Source: Liolophura sinensis
Taxonomy: Eukaryota; Mollusca; Polyplacophora; Chitonida; Chitonidae
Direction: 5' to 3'
Assembly (NCBI RefSeq): GCF_032854445.1
Contig: NC_088298.1
Location: 10,033,504 to 10,097,503 of the forward strand
Length of the DNA stretch: 64,000 nucleotides
How positions within the stretch are numbered: position 1 is the stretch's first letter; the number at the start of each line of letters is the position of its first letter. A program made the position numbers and the translations under genes. The notes under the pieces are model-generated. The model searched no databases and was not told the origin of the DNA. It saw only the letters and a program-made list of their open reading frames with translations. Of the stretch, positions 1-10,184 are shown piece by piece.

Positions 1-250
1 CCTCCGTGGCCGAGGGGTAAGCTAGCCAGTGCTACCCTATGACCCAGGATCCTCTCACCAATGCGGTTGCTATCAGTTCAAGTCTAGATTATGCTGACTT
101 CCTCTCCAGCTGTACGTGGCAAGGTCTTCCAGCAACTTGCGCATGGTTGTGGGTTACCCCCTCACTTTGCCCGGTTTCCTCCCACCACACTGCTGTAGAA
201 GTGAAATGTTCTTGAGTACGGCAAACACCGATGAAATAATAAAATAAAAT
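1..250 (+). mobile_element. SINE family A, near full length (tRNA-derived)
   Basis: The left end reads like a tRNA promoter: a box A-like TGGCCGAGGGGTAAG near 7-21 and a box B-like AGTTCAAGTCT near 75-85. The body follows, then a tail GTGAAATGTTCTTGAGTACGG (about 201-221) and an AATAAAATAAAAT end. Similar bodies and tails recur, in both orientations, at 681, 5680, 6867, 7229, 8608, 8975 and 53306. The head resembles tRNA-Leu/Ser-type tRNAs, but that assignment is tentative. The window cuts the 5' flank, so a target duplication cannot be checked. Confidence 0.75.
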
Positions 251-897
251 CATTTATACAAAAAATGATTAGCATTTTTTTAGCTTGCACTTGTTCCCTT
301 GTTTAAACGTTGCATGCATTAAGCTCCTGTAACATTTCCCTAATGCGTGTTTATATTATGCTTTAATCCCGGCTTCACACTGTCTCAAAAATTAATTTGT
401 GTAAAACCTCTAAGTGTTTTTTTTTTGTGAATGGTTAGCGAAAAAAGAATATTCCCTATATTCCAAGTTCAACTGCTTGAACGCTCCATCCGCTGTATGA
501 CTTCGTTTTTCATCTGAGCATAACAAAACCTGTCACTGCTGTCCTTCACTCTGTCTGCACCTGACTATTCTATCTACAATATGTAAGTAATGTTCCATAG
601 TGTTTCTTGCAGAAGTATTTTGTGTTTGTTGGTTTTCTTCCTGCATTTTACTTTATATGCTTTACTCAAAATGCTGAAGAAATGAAATGTTCTTGAGTAC
701 AGGATAAAACACCAATGAAATAAATAAAATAAATTAATCATTTATACAATATGCCAACAACATGCATTTTTAGCATGCACTTGTTCCCTTGTTTAAATTT
801 TGCATGCATTAAGCTCCTGTAGCAATCCCCGATTGCATGTTTATATTATGCTTTAATCCTAGCTTCACACTGTCTCAAAAATATATATGCGTAAAAC
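200..897. repeat. Direct duplication, period about 480 bp, including SINE tail
   Basis: Bases 201-410 and 682-897 are alignable along their length. Shared landmarks in the same order are TGAAATGTTCTTGAGTAC, CACTTGTTCCCTTGTTTAAA, TGCATGCATTAAGCTCCTGTA, TATATTATGCTTTAATCC and CTTCACACTGTCTCAAAAAT. Because the SINE tail sits at the same place in both, the duplication happened after the SINE inserted. The 410-680 spacer is not repeated. Confidence 0.8.
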
Positions 898-1449
898 TCA
901 AAATAATAACAAAAGTGTTAACCCATAATGTGTTTATTGCTTTATATAAAATGTATGTCTATTTTACTCCCGTATCTCTTTTGTGCACATTAAGTTTCAT
1001 AAGCTATGTCCAGAAAATCTGTGCTAAGCTCAACTCTCTTTGTACAGCAACTAAATTGTTTCCAAAACAGATCAATTAACTAGGCCTTTATATGGTCATA
1101 AACATTTCATGCATTAGCAATGCAGGTTCTAATCAACATACTGCTTCAGTTGTTTTCCCTAGTTCTGTTAGTATTTGTGTATTATTGCAGTCCCATGACT
1201 TAAAATCATACAAATTTGCACCTTCTAAACATATTTTGTTTTTATGTTCACTTATTTGTGGCTTGTGCATACATGTATATCCTTTACATGTTGCATTTGT
1301 GTTATATTTTTTTTCTCCTAAAATGGTTTTTGTTGTTCTGGCATCATTATGGCCATGTATTGCAGCTTCTGTTATCAGCAGCCTCTATGGTTAAACTTTG
1401 TACCTTATGTCGTACCCTGGGCGTCAGCATCTGCATCAAATAACAGAGA

Positions 1450-1915
1450 AAGAATGTTAAAATGTTAGGGGTTGGTGTCTTGTAGGTATTGAGCTCAGGG
1501 TTTACACCCTTGAAGAGCACAATAGCAAGAGGGGGATATTCCATCATTGATTGGATGTGTTCATATTAACTATTGTAAGTTGCTGAATTCCTGACTGAGT
1601 GTATTATGTTTAGGATCAATGTTAAACAGAGTATTAGGAGTGGTTTCTCAAAAACTACTGCATGTCTTGAGCTGCGGGTTTGCACACATGTAGGGCACAA
1701 TATCAATTGGGGGATATTCCATCATATGTGTGCATATTTAATACCGTAAATTACTAAATTCCTGATTTAGTGTATTGTGTATTAGAATCACTGTTATACA
1801 AAGTGTTAGGGTTGGTATCTAAAAAGTATGTCATGTATTGACCTGAAGTTTTACATGCATATAAATCTCTGTGAGCATATTAATTACCGTAAATTACCAA
1901 ATTCATCATTTGAGC
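1450..1915. repeat. Degenerate tandem repeat, about 170-bp unit, nearly three copies
   Basis: Recurring landmarks are GTTAGGGGTTGGTGTCT (about 1464), ATTAGGAGTGGTTTCT (about 1634) and GTTAGGGTTGGTATCT (about 1807). Each is followed by TTGAGCT..GGGTTT.CAC, GGGGGATATTCCATCAT and then GTAARTTRCTRAATTC. The third unit lacks the GGGGGATATTCC part. No coding capacity is seen. Confidence 0.75.
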
Positions 1916-2319
1916 TAAAGTTTTGCCTTCATGTGTCTCATACAGGTGAGCTCTTTGGTAGCCTTGATACCAATTCTGAGTTTAACATAACATATAAGTG
2001 TTCATTTGTTTTTATTGCATTCTTACACCTTTACACTTTTTCTGTAAACTTCATACTGTTTGTGTTGCTCATAGATGTACTTCATTAAAATCTCTCTTGT
2101 AACATATCCATAGTTTGCCCATTGTTATACAAGCAGAGGCTTGGTAATTTTCCTCTATCTGTTGCATACTTCATTGTCATCACATTTATTAACTAACATG
2201 TAGTTCATCTTAAATACAAATCTCTTATAACATCACTTGAGTTTCCTTTTATCATACATGTGGTACCTGTTCAGAGAAAAAAAGCATAATTTACATGTAC
2301 TTTGTTTTTTTAATTTTAG

Positions 2320-2401
2320 GTTTACTTTAAGGAACTCAGCCCCAGCATTCTTGTCAACCATGGTGTAGGCCAATCCTTTCACCTTTCATGCAGCAGCTTT
2401 G
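2320..2401 (+). CDS. Candidate internal exon, unknown protein
   Basis: A pyrimidine-rich tract and TTTTAG precede an 82-base stretch that is open in one frame (27 codons, ending SFHLSCSSF) and is followed by a consensus donor GTAAGT at 2402. It resembles the 81-base candidate exon at 4474-4554 in both sequence and length; shared bases include CTTGTCA.CCA.G.TGTA.GCCAA and CACCTTTC. The product is not recognised. The alternative is that both are copies of a short repeat that happens to be open. Confidence 0.3.
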
Positions 2402-2737
2402 GTAAGTACACATCATCTTACAAGTTTATTAACAGCCACATATTTTGCCATTTCAACCTTAAAGGTATCGCCGAACCATCATCATTGGCTTGTGCTATAA
2501 TCAGTAAGAAATTCCTGTTACAGTATCTGTTATGTTCTTCGTTATGATGTCGGAAATCATTGTAAAACACATAGCAATATGTAAACATGGTCACAGTCAA
2601 CAGGTGCGCTACAATGTCCGTATGTGCTACTAGTTTTGCAAACAAAGGCACTTCCCAATTGCACTCAAAACTGCAATAACTGGTCTACACCACTCGTGGC
2701 ATCTGAGGTTAGTTTCAAAACCAGTGTATTATAGATA

Positions 2738-2860
2738 GCGGGCTGTGGCCCAATGGTTAAGGTGATCCTCTCAGTTGCTAGTATACACAAGGTACATACT
2801 ACCACCCCACTTTGGAGGGCAATTGTATATTTTCCACTCTTAATTTTTGTGGCTCCTGGA
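2738..2860 (+). repeat. Possible degraded tRNA-like SINE head
   Basis: GGCTGTGGCCCAATGGTTAA followed by GGTGATCC resembles a tRNA 5' half with a box A-like TGGCCCAATGGTTAAGG. A weak box B-like stretch follows. No recognisable tail follows, so this may be coincidence. Confidence 0.25.
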
Positions 2861-2959
2861 GTATGACGACAAGCCATCGACCATACTTGTGTGGTCGTTA
2901 TCAAAGAAGTTGGTTTCAGAAGTAACATTATCACAACATAGAATGCAATTGTCAAGCTC

Positions 2960-4470
2960 TGTCAGTTAAGACCTGTGTGTTGCATGTGGCAAAGCTCACC
3001 AGCTGCTGACCAAAGGCCTATGTTTTTTTGGTTTTTTTTGGGCACAGCCATGGTCTCGGTGAAATGCACAAATAATCAAATATTATGCAGTATTAGGGCC
3101 ATATGTAGAGCCATTTAATGTCCACAAAACAGTTCGTCTCTGAAACTGTTGCACACCCAAACTAATCAAACTGTATTAAAACTAGCTGACATACTGAGCA
3201 AAAATATCACAGTTTACCAATAATAAGTTTTTGTTTTCATACCAATATAAGCGTCAAGTCCGACATTCCTATACCATTCATAGTCCGTAAAGGGCATTCC
3301 AAGTCGATAATGGCAAGATCCATTTTCACAACAACGTTTAACACTAACTCTCGAAGACAAAGGTATGTAAGAAATTATACAAATAAAAAATAAAGCCAGT
3401 AACACACAAGAGAGAAGCAGTCATCAATTTTCAATGATGCTGGGCAGACAATGAATATTCCAGGCATGAATTCCATATCAAAGTTCCAATTCGTAGTCCG
3501 TGAATGAGTTCCAGGTCAAATAACAGCTAAACAAGTATCTCAGTCGCGCTTTGATTGCAACTGTTCATAAAGGCATCATGCTGATGTAATTAGCATGGCT
3601 ACCTTTACGGCCCCTAGCCCCAGGTTAAGCGGTATTAGATACAGCTTGAAAAATTACGAGCGTTACAGACCCTAACCGATCAGATTAGGATTCAAATTTC
3701 TTTCATTCATACACTTCAAAACTCCAGAAGCATCAATTTTAGTTGCATTTCATAAAATATGACCTTAATAGTTTGGCATCACAACCTTCCAGGTTTTTTG
3801 TACATATGCCCCTCAGTGTTGTCTCAAACCAAAATCAAATAAAGTCACTTTCATATGTTATATCATTGTTTCACTCTTCATCATATTTGCCTCTCCATCA
3901 GTGAAACTTCATCATGGTTCTTCTTATCAGTCATAAAATTGGGTCAATTTTATTACATGTGTATATGTAGATCTAAGAAACTGTACCACTATTAGTAATC
4001 CATCTTGTTAGATTGCACCTCTGCTCTGGTTTCCTCCTCACAATTTTATGCTGCTTGTTGCTACATGTACATGCACTGTCTAGCTGCAGGTATTTCATTT
4101 AATTAGTAACAATAGATCTTTTGTTTACTTTAAAGGGTTAAGGGTTAATTGAAATAAAATTCTTTCAACATATGTGGTTAACAATGCATGTAGTTATCTT
4201 TTTTGTAACGGTAACACATTCAATATTATTCAAGGTACAGCCATTTGCAGCATGCCCTCCTTTCGTATAATGTACGTAAGTCATGTAGGCAACACTTACA
4301 AAATATGTGTAATCAAGCTAGTGAATACATAAATACACCAAAGCAATCTTTTCTCTTAAAGTTATGTCATTTCTGATATTTTATAACATATATGCACAAC
4401 ATAATATTATTCCATTTGCAGAAAAAAAATTGTTGTACATAGTTTTCTTACCTCCAGCTTTATTATACTA
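2960..4470. other. AT-rich non-coding stretch
   Basis: No convincing ORF, repeat array or RNA gene was seen. Short open frames on either strand lack any recognisable motif. Confidence 0.5.
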
Positions 4471-4473
4471 CAG

Positions 4474-4554
4474 ATTCATTCAAAGGCAATATTCAAGAAT
4501 CTTGTCAGCCAGGATGTAAGCCAAGCCCTGACATTCACCTTTCGTAAAACACAA
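4474..4554 (+). CDS. Candidate internal exon, sister of 2320-2401
   Basis: TTATACTACAG precedes 27 open codons (ending TFTFRKTQ), followed by a strong donor GTGAGT at 4555. It aligns at DNA level with 2320-2401, so the pair may be a duplicated exon about 2.1 kb apart. The end phases differ by one base. The following assembly gap prevents tracing the gene. The product is unknown. Confidence 0.3.
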
Positions 4555-4592
4555 GTGAGTGAGTTATGTAAATAAGTTCTCCCACCTCCGGT

Positions 4593-4792
4593 NNNNNNNN
4601 NNNNNNNNNNNNNNNNNNNNNNNNNNNNNNNNNNNNNNNNNNNNNNNNNNNNNNNNNNNNNNNNNNNNNNNNNNNNNNNNNNNNNNNNNNNNNNNNNNNN
4701 NNNNNNNNNNNNNNNNNNNNNNNNNNNNNNNNNNNNNNNNNNNNNNNNNNNNNNNNNNNNNNNNNNNNNNNNNNNNNNNNNNNNNNNNNNNN
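4593..4792. other. Assembly gap (200 N)
   Basis: A run of exactly 200 N, the conventional size for an unknown or estimated gap. Apparent reading frames across it are artefacts. Confidence 0.99.
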
Positions 4793-5641
4793 GAATAGTT
4801 GAATCCACCTGGAACGTATATAAGCCGTGTTTTCTGTGCAGAGAGGAGGTATTTTTTTGCTGCATCCACTGGGAGCCAGGAGAGTGTGCGACGCTCTCGT
4901 ATCGAGTCCATTATATTGATATGAGCTGGTGATGCCAGTTTCGTTTGGGAGGACAGATTTCTATGCCGGCACCGTTTGTGTACCACAGTTGTACTGATGT
5001 CTGGTTTAAGTGAATTTCTGCGGAAGTCACGTTTATTGGTGTTCGGATCTTTATTGTGACTATACAGTGTTGACTGTGTAATTTGTTTAACACGCTGACC
5101 TCACCTGACCGACAAGGTCGTCACGGACTCTAATCTGAAGTTTTCAGTTTTGCAAAGGACGTTCGTTCTGCCACAAGGTGACATTACTCTACGTCTCTGA
5201 ACGGCTCGTTTGTGAGTTTCTGCGGGAGCTGTGACTGTTCTAAAGTGGATTATACCTCCATGCATGGATTTACCCTGTGTTGTGCTCTGCGGGTGTGACG
5301 TCATTCAAAGGCTTGACTGTTCCAGTTCTGTGTAACCTGTGTACTGTGTTCGCGTTCGCTAACCTAGCGAAGTACCTGACTGGGACAATTTGTGACTTGT
5401 GTGAATTGTGTGTTTATCCCATGGTCTTTACGTTGGATCTCCTGGAATACGTTCCTTGGGATGCAAAGGTGAACTGGAAACTTTTAAAGGCCGGTAATAC
5501 TGATGTGTATGTTTTTTTTATGTTGTTGTTGTTGAACTGCCTGTAAAACTGTACGTCTCATTTTATATATAAAGCATTGTTTACATTGTAATATTGAGTC
5601 ACTGAGTCTGTTTTCTGTTGCTGTTTTCAATACCGTAACAC
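4793..5641 (+). promoter_or_regulatory. Possible LTR or promoter-leader segment
   Basis: A TATA-like TATATAAG lies at 4819-4826, followed by a GC-balanced leader of about 800 bases without the AT-richness of the flanks. The segment ends in ATACCGTAACA (about 5631-5641), a form common at LTR 3' ends, with AATAAA just beyond. No primer binding site follows and the upstream end is lost in the gap, so LTR identity is only a suggestion. An 89-codon open frame at 5277-5546 has no recognisable motif. Confidence 0.25.
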
Positions 5642-5679
5642 TGTAAATAAAATTTCCAATATATCTGTGTATACATTCC

Positions 5680-5757
5680 CTCACAGCTGTCGTATAAGTG
5701 AAATATTCTTGAGTATGGCGTAAAACACCAATCAAACAAACAAATAAATAAATAGTG
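5680..5757 (+). mobile_element. SINE family A, 3' tail only
   Basis: CAGCTGTCGTATAAGTGAAA leads into TATTCTTGAGTATGGCG and TAAAACACCAATCAAACAAA, and ends in AAATAAATAAATA. This is a 5'-truncated SINE A copy. Confidence 0.8.
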
Positions 5758-5821
5758 TTAAATGTTTTACAAACTTTAGTTTCATTGGAAATTGTTATCT
5801 CTGAAGCATTTTGCTTTTAAG

Positions 5822-5953
5822 TCAGTGGCACTCATGGCTGCACATCGTAAAGGAATGTCTGTAGGAGACATTGTGAAAACGGCGAACTGGTCGATGTTTC
5901 ACCTCAAACCTTTAGAAGATGAAAATGTATTTGCTAGAATTGTGCTGTCCTGA
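5822..5953 (+). pseudogene. Tyrosine-recombinase-like C-terminal exon
   Basis: An acceptor-like TTTTGCTTTTAAG precedes 43 open codons ending in TGA. The reading contains AHRKGMSVGDIVKTANWS and ends FARIVLS. That resembles the C-terminal helix block of DIRS/Ngaro-type tyrosine recombinases, which have a small-residue run, a DI..A.WS core and a closing F...VL. The expected Phe-x-x-Phe-Tyr after WS is disturbed, so the copy is either divergent or dead. The upstream catalytic region (Arg..His) was not found in the flanking sequence. The family assignment is from motif memory only. Confidence 0.35.
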
Positions 5954-6850
5954 GTAAATTTGGTACTTAAGGGTGGAAATTTCCTCTATGTTATACGTCT
6001 GATAATACATGTACACAGAAAACACGTAAAGACTGTTGTCCAGAAGAAATGACCATCACGACGGAATGATAGCGAAAAGTTCTGTGTTAATAACACAGAC
6101 ACCGGGCAGACGTCGTGTGGGCCTTACTGGGGCCTAACAATAGACTGTGGAAATCACATAATCAGCTGACTGCATGATGGGACATGCACTGTGACCCCAC
6201 AAGGCCTTCAGCCATACTCAAAGAATCAAACTGTTAAAGTCAACTAAAAAAGTTAGCATTTTCCAACAGGCAACAATATTTTGTATTATTATTGTGACAA
6301 TATGTGAAAATCAAACAGAAAACATGGTTGCAAGTATATTTTTTTATTAATTGAAAGATGATGTCTTACTGCTTTGTCACTTGTCAGGGTTGTCTATCTG
6401 AGGTTTTATTGTGTACAGGCGGCGAGTTTGTGTCGTTGGGTGTGTGCTCAATAGGGATTACGCAAAGCTGAAAGCCCGTTTTTGAGTGCACGTGGAAAGT
6501 ACATGCTCTACTGAGTTATTTAGGATATATTTCAACAGAGTTTACCCAGAACATGGCAACTACGTGTGGTATTTTGTGGATATGTGGTATAGTCTGCGTG
6601 TAAATAAAAGATAATCCTGAATTTCTTATTTATTTAATGCACATTTTCCATCATTCCCTCAAGGACATGGAACTTGCCCTTTTCATATACTTGACTTGTG
6701 GTGGGGCGTACTATGATATCGCTGTTTTGCCTGGCATGCCTGGGCCATATTCATTTGTTTTGTGTCTGCAGTTTTATTTTTTTTTTCATATGCATAGGTA
6801 CATTTATAGTGATGGTGACACTTCAAAACATGTTGCCAAATTTGTCAATT
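5954..6850. other. Non-coding stretch, nothing recognised
   Basis: AT-rich sequence without long open frames. No repeats shared with the rest of the window were noticed. Confidence 0.5.
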
Positions 6851-6852
6851 TT

Positions 6853-7141
6853 CCCAGTTGCCTTATTTATTTATTTGATTTGTGTTTTACGCACTACTCA
6901 AGAATATTTCACTTATACGACGGCGGCCAGCATTATGGTGGGTGGAAACCGGGCACAGCCGGGAAAAACCGGGAAACCCACGGCCATCTGCAGGTTGCTG
7001 ACATATCTTCCCATTTATGGCCGGAGAGGAAGCCAGCATGAGCTGGACTTGAGCTCACTGCGAGCGCATTGGTGAGAGGCTCCTGGGTCATTACGATGCG
7101 CTAGCGCGCTAACTGACTGAGCCACGCCCAGTTGCCTTATT
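6853..7141 (-). mobile_element. SINE family A, full length with 15-bp target duplication
   Basis: Read on the minus strand, this starts with a tRNA-like GCGTGGCTCAGTCAGTTAGC, has a box B-like GAGCTCAAGTCC, and ends with TGAAATATTCTTGAGTA..GCGTAAAACAC and an AAATAAATAAAT tail. CCCAGTTGCCTTATT occurs at 6853-6867 and again at 7127-7141, a perfect 15-bp target site duplication. That shows the copy inserted intact by target-primed reverse transcription, presumably using a partner LINE. Confidence 0.92.
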
Positions 7142-7224
7142 AGCCACATTGCCAATCTACTATATAAATAGATATGAATTATGCCCAGGTCGCCATTCTA
7201 ATTGTTTTTCAAGTGCACCTTTAA

Positions 7225-7436
7225 TTCTATGTATATATCTGATTGGTGTTTGATGTCATACTCAAGAATATCTTACTTATACTATGTCGGCCATCATTAT
7301 GATGGGAGGAAACCCATATAAGTACAACCATCAGCATCAGACAGCATGAGCTGAAATTTAACTCACAGCGAACGCATTGGTGAGGGTCACTGTGCTGCGC
7401 TAGCACAATACCCACCTCTGCTATGGAGGCTCCCAC
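7225..7436 (-). mobile_element. SINE family A, degraded copy
   Basis: The minus-strand order is a box B-like GAGTTAAATTTCAGCTCATG, then CCATCATAATGATGGCCGA and the tail AGTAAGATATTCTTGAGTAT. This is more diverged than the copy at 6853-7141, about 90 bp away, and lacks a clean target duplication. Confidence 0.75.
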
Positions 7437-7439
7437 CTT

Positions 7440-8600
7440 TAATGTTCAGTGAAACAGTAGTAGTGCCTTATATTTGATCATTTCTACAGTTACCTTGGTA
7501 TAATCCAGATTGCAGTGTCCGTATATACTGACACGCTGTACAGTGGAGGATTTTAATCCTCACTATAACTCCTGTCTTTAATCATATACCATCAACAGTT
7601 ACACTTTTGGAGGACATTTAAACCTATATATCAATATTCCATACATTTGTTTATTACCATGGTAACCAGATTGCCAGTTACCTTATAACCTTGATGTAGA
7701 TATGAATTTGTGTCTCAGCTATACTGCTGTCGTGCTGTTATCGGGGAATGCTGAAGATAATTTTGGAGTTGATTTTCAGAAAGAATTTTGAATAACCGAC
7801 ATATGTTATTTCGCGGAGTCAGTATTTATTAGTACCCAACCATTACCTGTGACCTCCTAATTCAACCAATCAAAAGAACTGTAGTAGTCATATCGGTACC
7901 GCATTGCGTCTTTCACCATGGCAACACGTGCGCGCGTGAGGATCGACCCTGATGGTGATCTCCATTTGATCAGAGTTCCTTCACTGTGGCGAACGAAAAT
8001 CGAAGAAATCTCGTGAAATAAACTTGCCTGGTAGATACCTCATGACCCAACAATAACCCCTTAAATTATATCCAATCAGATATAGAAGGAATAGTGAGCC
8101 ACGAACCTGAAGTGAAAATATTAAGTCAGATTCTTTACCCTTCGTGTAAGAACAACAACTAGTAGTTAAATAATAAAGTTCCAGTCCAATTCTTTCAGTT
8201 AATCGAAATATATTCCAAGAGCCATTAAAACAAAACATGTAGTCATGTCGTTACACAGGTAAAGTAAATGTTAGCTGTTATAACAAGAGTGGTCACAGCC
8301 TGATCAAGATTGCTTTTCAGTCCCATAGTTCTCAATGATAAGTCTGTAATGCGCCCAAAATAATTGGCTTGATTTAATTGTGTGAAAGTTGCACAAAACA
8401 CGAATCAAATACATGTGTGAAATTGTTCTCAAAAGGCTTTACGAAGTAAAATGTTTTTACGCAACAATACTGTCTTTCATAATAGCTAGTATCAGACACT
8501 CCTTATTCAAACTATAAACTGAACTTGAAAATGTCTCTAATGGTTGCCCAAACATATATATCAGTCCGTGTATATGAAATCGAAAACTTCCCTACTAAAG
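7440..8600. other. Non-coding stretch, nothing recognised
   Basis: Only short imperfect hairpins (for example GGAGGATTTTAATCCTC near 7543) and short unsupported open frames. Confidence 0.5.
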
Positions 8601-8605
8601 TAGAG

Positions 8606-8872
8606 GATTTATTTATTTGTTTTACGCCATACTGAAGAATATTTCACTAATATGATGATGGCCAGCATTGTGGTTTGGGGATGCCGGGCAGAGCCCAGGG
8701 GGGAAACTCACGACCATCCGCAGGTTGCAGTCACACCTTCCCAATTACAACCAGAAAGGCAGAAAGCATGAGCTGGACTTGAGCTCACAGTGATGGCACT
8801 AGTGAGAGGATCCTGACCATGCTGGGTCAATGTGCTGCGCAAACAAGCTAACCACCAGGTTACGGAATATGA
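8606..8872 (-). mobile_element. SINE family A, nearly full length
   Basis: The plus strand starts with TTTATTTATTTGTTTTACGCC and runs through ACTGAAGAATATTTCACTAAT and GAGCTGGACTTGAGCTCAC to the tRNA-like end GCTAACCACCAGGTTACGG. Diverged. No target duplication was found. Confidence 0.8.
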
Positions 8873-8974
8873 ACTCGTAAATTGCCTCTTTATGTTTTCT
8901 CTTAACTTTACGTTGAGTGTTTGAGCACTGTAGGCTTGAAAAGCACTTGAATTATCATGCTGGCTTTTCTCTGT

Positions 8975-9122
8975 GGCTGAATATGAGAAGGCCTGCCAGC
9001 AACCTCTGGATGATGGTGGGTTTATTTCCAGGCTCTGCCTTTTTCCCTCCCAACCATAATGTTGGCCGCCTTTGTATTAGTGAAATTTTCTTTGAGTACG
9101 GCATAAAATATCAATTTATATA
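8975..9122 (+). mobile_element. SINE family A, 3' half
   Basis: Contains CTGCCAGCAACCTCTGGATG, CAACCATAATGTTGGCCGCC and the tail AGTGAAATTTTCTTTGAGTACGGC. The 5' tRNA-like part is missing. Confidence 0.7.
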
Positions 9123-9197
9123 AGGCATGTACCTTATTATATTGCATAGCAATCTCGCCATCTGAAATTCTCCTTTAAGAATATGTTCTTCCTTTAG

Positions 9198-9384
9198 GAG
9201 TTACAAATGAACAAGGTGTGCCTCTACAGAATGGCAGCTGTCCAAGTAATGATAGTCAATCCTCTCAGATGATTGAGATCAGATGATGACGGCCATCCTA
9301 CACAAGAAGAGACGACCCACAATACTGCTAGTGAACAAGACAGTTATAACTCTGGTGATAACACAGCACCTGATCCAACTACAG
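9198..9384 (+). CDS. Candidate exon, polar low-complexity protein
   Basis: TTCCTTTAG precedes 187 bases ending ACTACAG before the donor GTAAGA at 9385. If two leading bases complete a split codon, the reading is polar and acidic. After about 30 codons, near 9280, the frame must shift by one base to stay open, giving a second run rich in D, E, T, S and N that ends in ...DPTTG. The composition suggests a disordered linker. This could belong to the same gene as 2320-2401. The frameshift could be real decay or a sequence error. Confidence 0.3.
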
Positions 9385-9745
9385 GTAAGAATGTTCCTTT
9401 CGTCTAATAAATGTATGCCCATTTGCCTACTGGTAAGAATACATCTATAACAATACCATTACTTTCTGATATGAATATTTTTTCCTACTGGTAAAAATGC
9501 CATGGTTTTCTGATGGTATTAAGCTTGCCTTTTGGTAAGAACATTGTTGCCTTTTCGTAAGAATATAAGAATATCATTAGTTTGTGGTACATATAAGATT
9601 ATCATTGTCTTCTGGTATTGTTATCATTATCATCTGGTAAGATTATCATTACTTTTTGGTAAAATTATCGTTGCTGTCTATAAAGATTATCCTTGCTTTC
9701 TGGTAAGATTAATCACTGCCATGTGGTAAAATTATCATTGCTGGG
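9385..9745 (+). repeat. Degenerate minisatellite of splice-donor-like units
   Basis: A unit of roughly 20-45 bases, TTGCYTTCTGGTAAGATTATCA, is repeated with drift. GGTAAG or close variants occur at about 9385, 9433, 9491 (GTAAAA), 9535, 9557, 9637, 9659, 9703 and 9726. The first one is the donor of the candidate exon 9198-9384, so the array starts exactly at an exon-intron border. Confidence 0.7.
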
Positions 9746-9789
9746 CCATCATTAAAAAGTTGTTTTTTACAGGGAACAAACCCTTTTTT

Positions 9790-10180
9790 CGAAGTCGGGT
9801 CGGTCGGTCGGCATTTTTTTTTTTTTTGAAAGTAAATTGAAAGTAATTTCCGGCCCGCATAATCTGAATGCTAATTGAATTATCGCCGGTCTAGTTTTCG
9901 TCACCTGCTTCAGGGCCTACATTTCCGTTTATAAATGTTCATGCAAAACTGTTGTTTTCATAATCAAGTTCTTTTACAATGAAGTCAAATATTCCTTCTT
10001 GATTCTGGATCCAACATTAAATTTGAGTAAATTTACGAACTTTAAACCTAAACAACTGAAGTTGAAAGGCATCCATTGCTTTCGCCACTGTGGCGAAGGG
10101 ACGCCCAATTTGCTTTCGCCACACAAAAATTATATTGGCCAAAACTAATGTGGCGAATGGCTAGCCGAAGCCTAGCGACT
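9790..10180. repeat. Unclassified repeat with GTCGGTCG run and inverted motif
   Basis: Starts with GTCGGGTCGGTCGGTCGGC, then a T run. Near 10080 a perfect short hairpin TTCGCCACTGTGGCGAA is followed by further TTCGCCAC/GTGGCGAA copies near 10110 and 10150. This may be a small DNA transposon remnant. No target duplication was identified. Confidence 0.4.
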
Positions 10181-10184
10181 AAGT

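Noticed and set aside
1-85. tRNA-Leu gene at the window start
   Set aside because: tRNA-like only; the same sequence with the same tail recurs as a SINE.
837-1443. Plus-strand ORFs of 75-100 codons
   Set aside because: Hydrophobic, Cys-rich translations of AT-rich DNA without splice or start context.
4476-4986. Long minus-strand open frames across the N run
   Set aside because: They exist only because N codons are not counted as stops.
4205-5641. A 1.4-kb LTR from TGTAACGGTA to TACCGTAACA
   Set aside because: End motifs are near-complementary but flanks show no target duplication, no PBS or PPT was found, and a gap lies inside.
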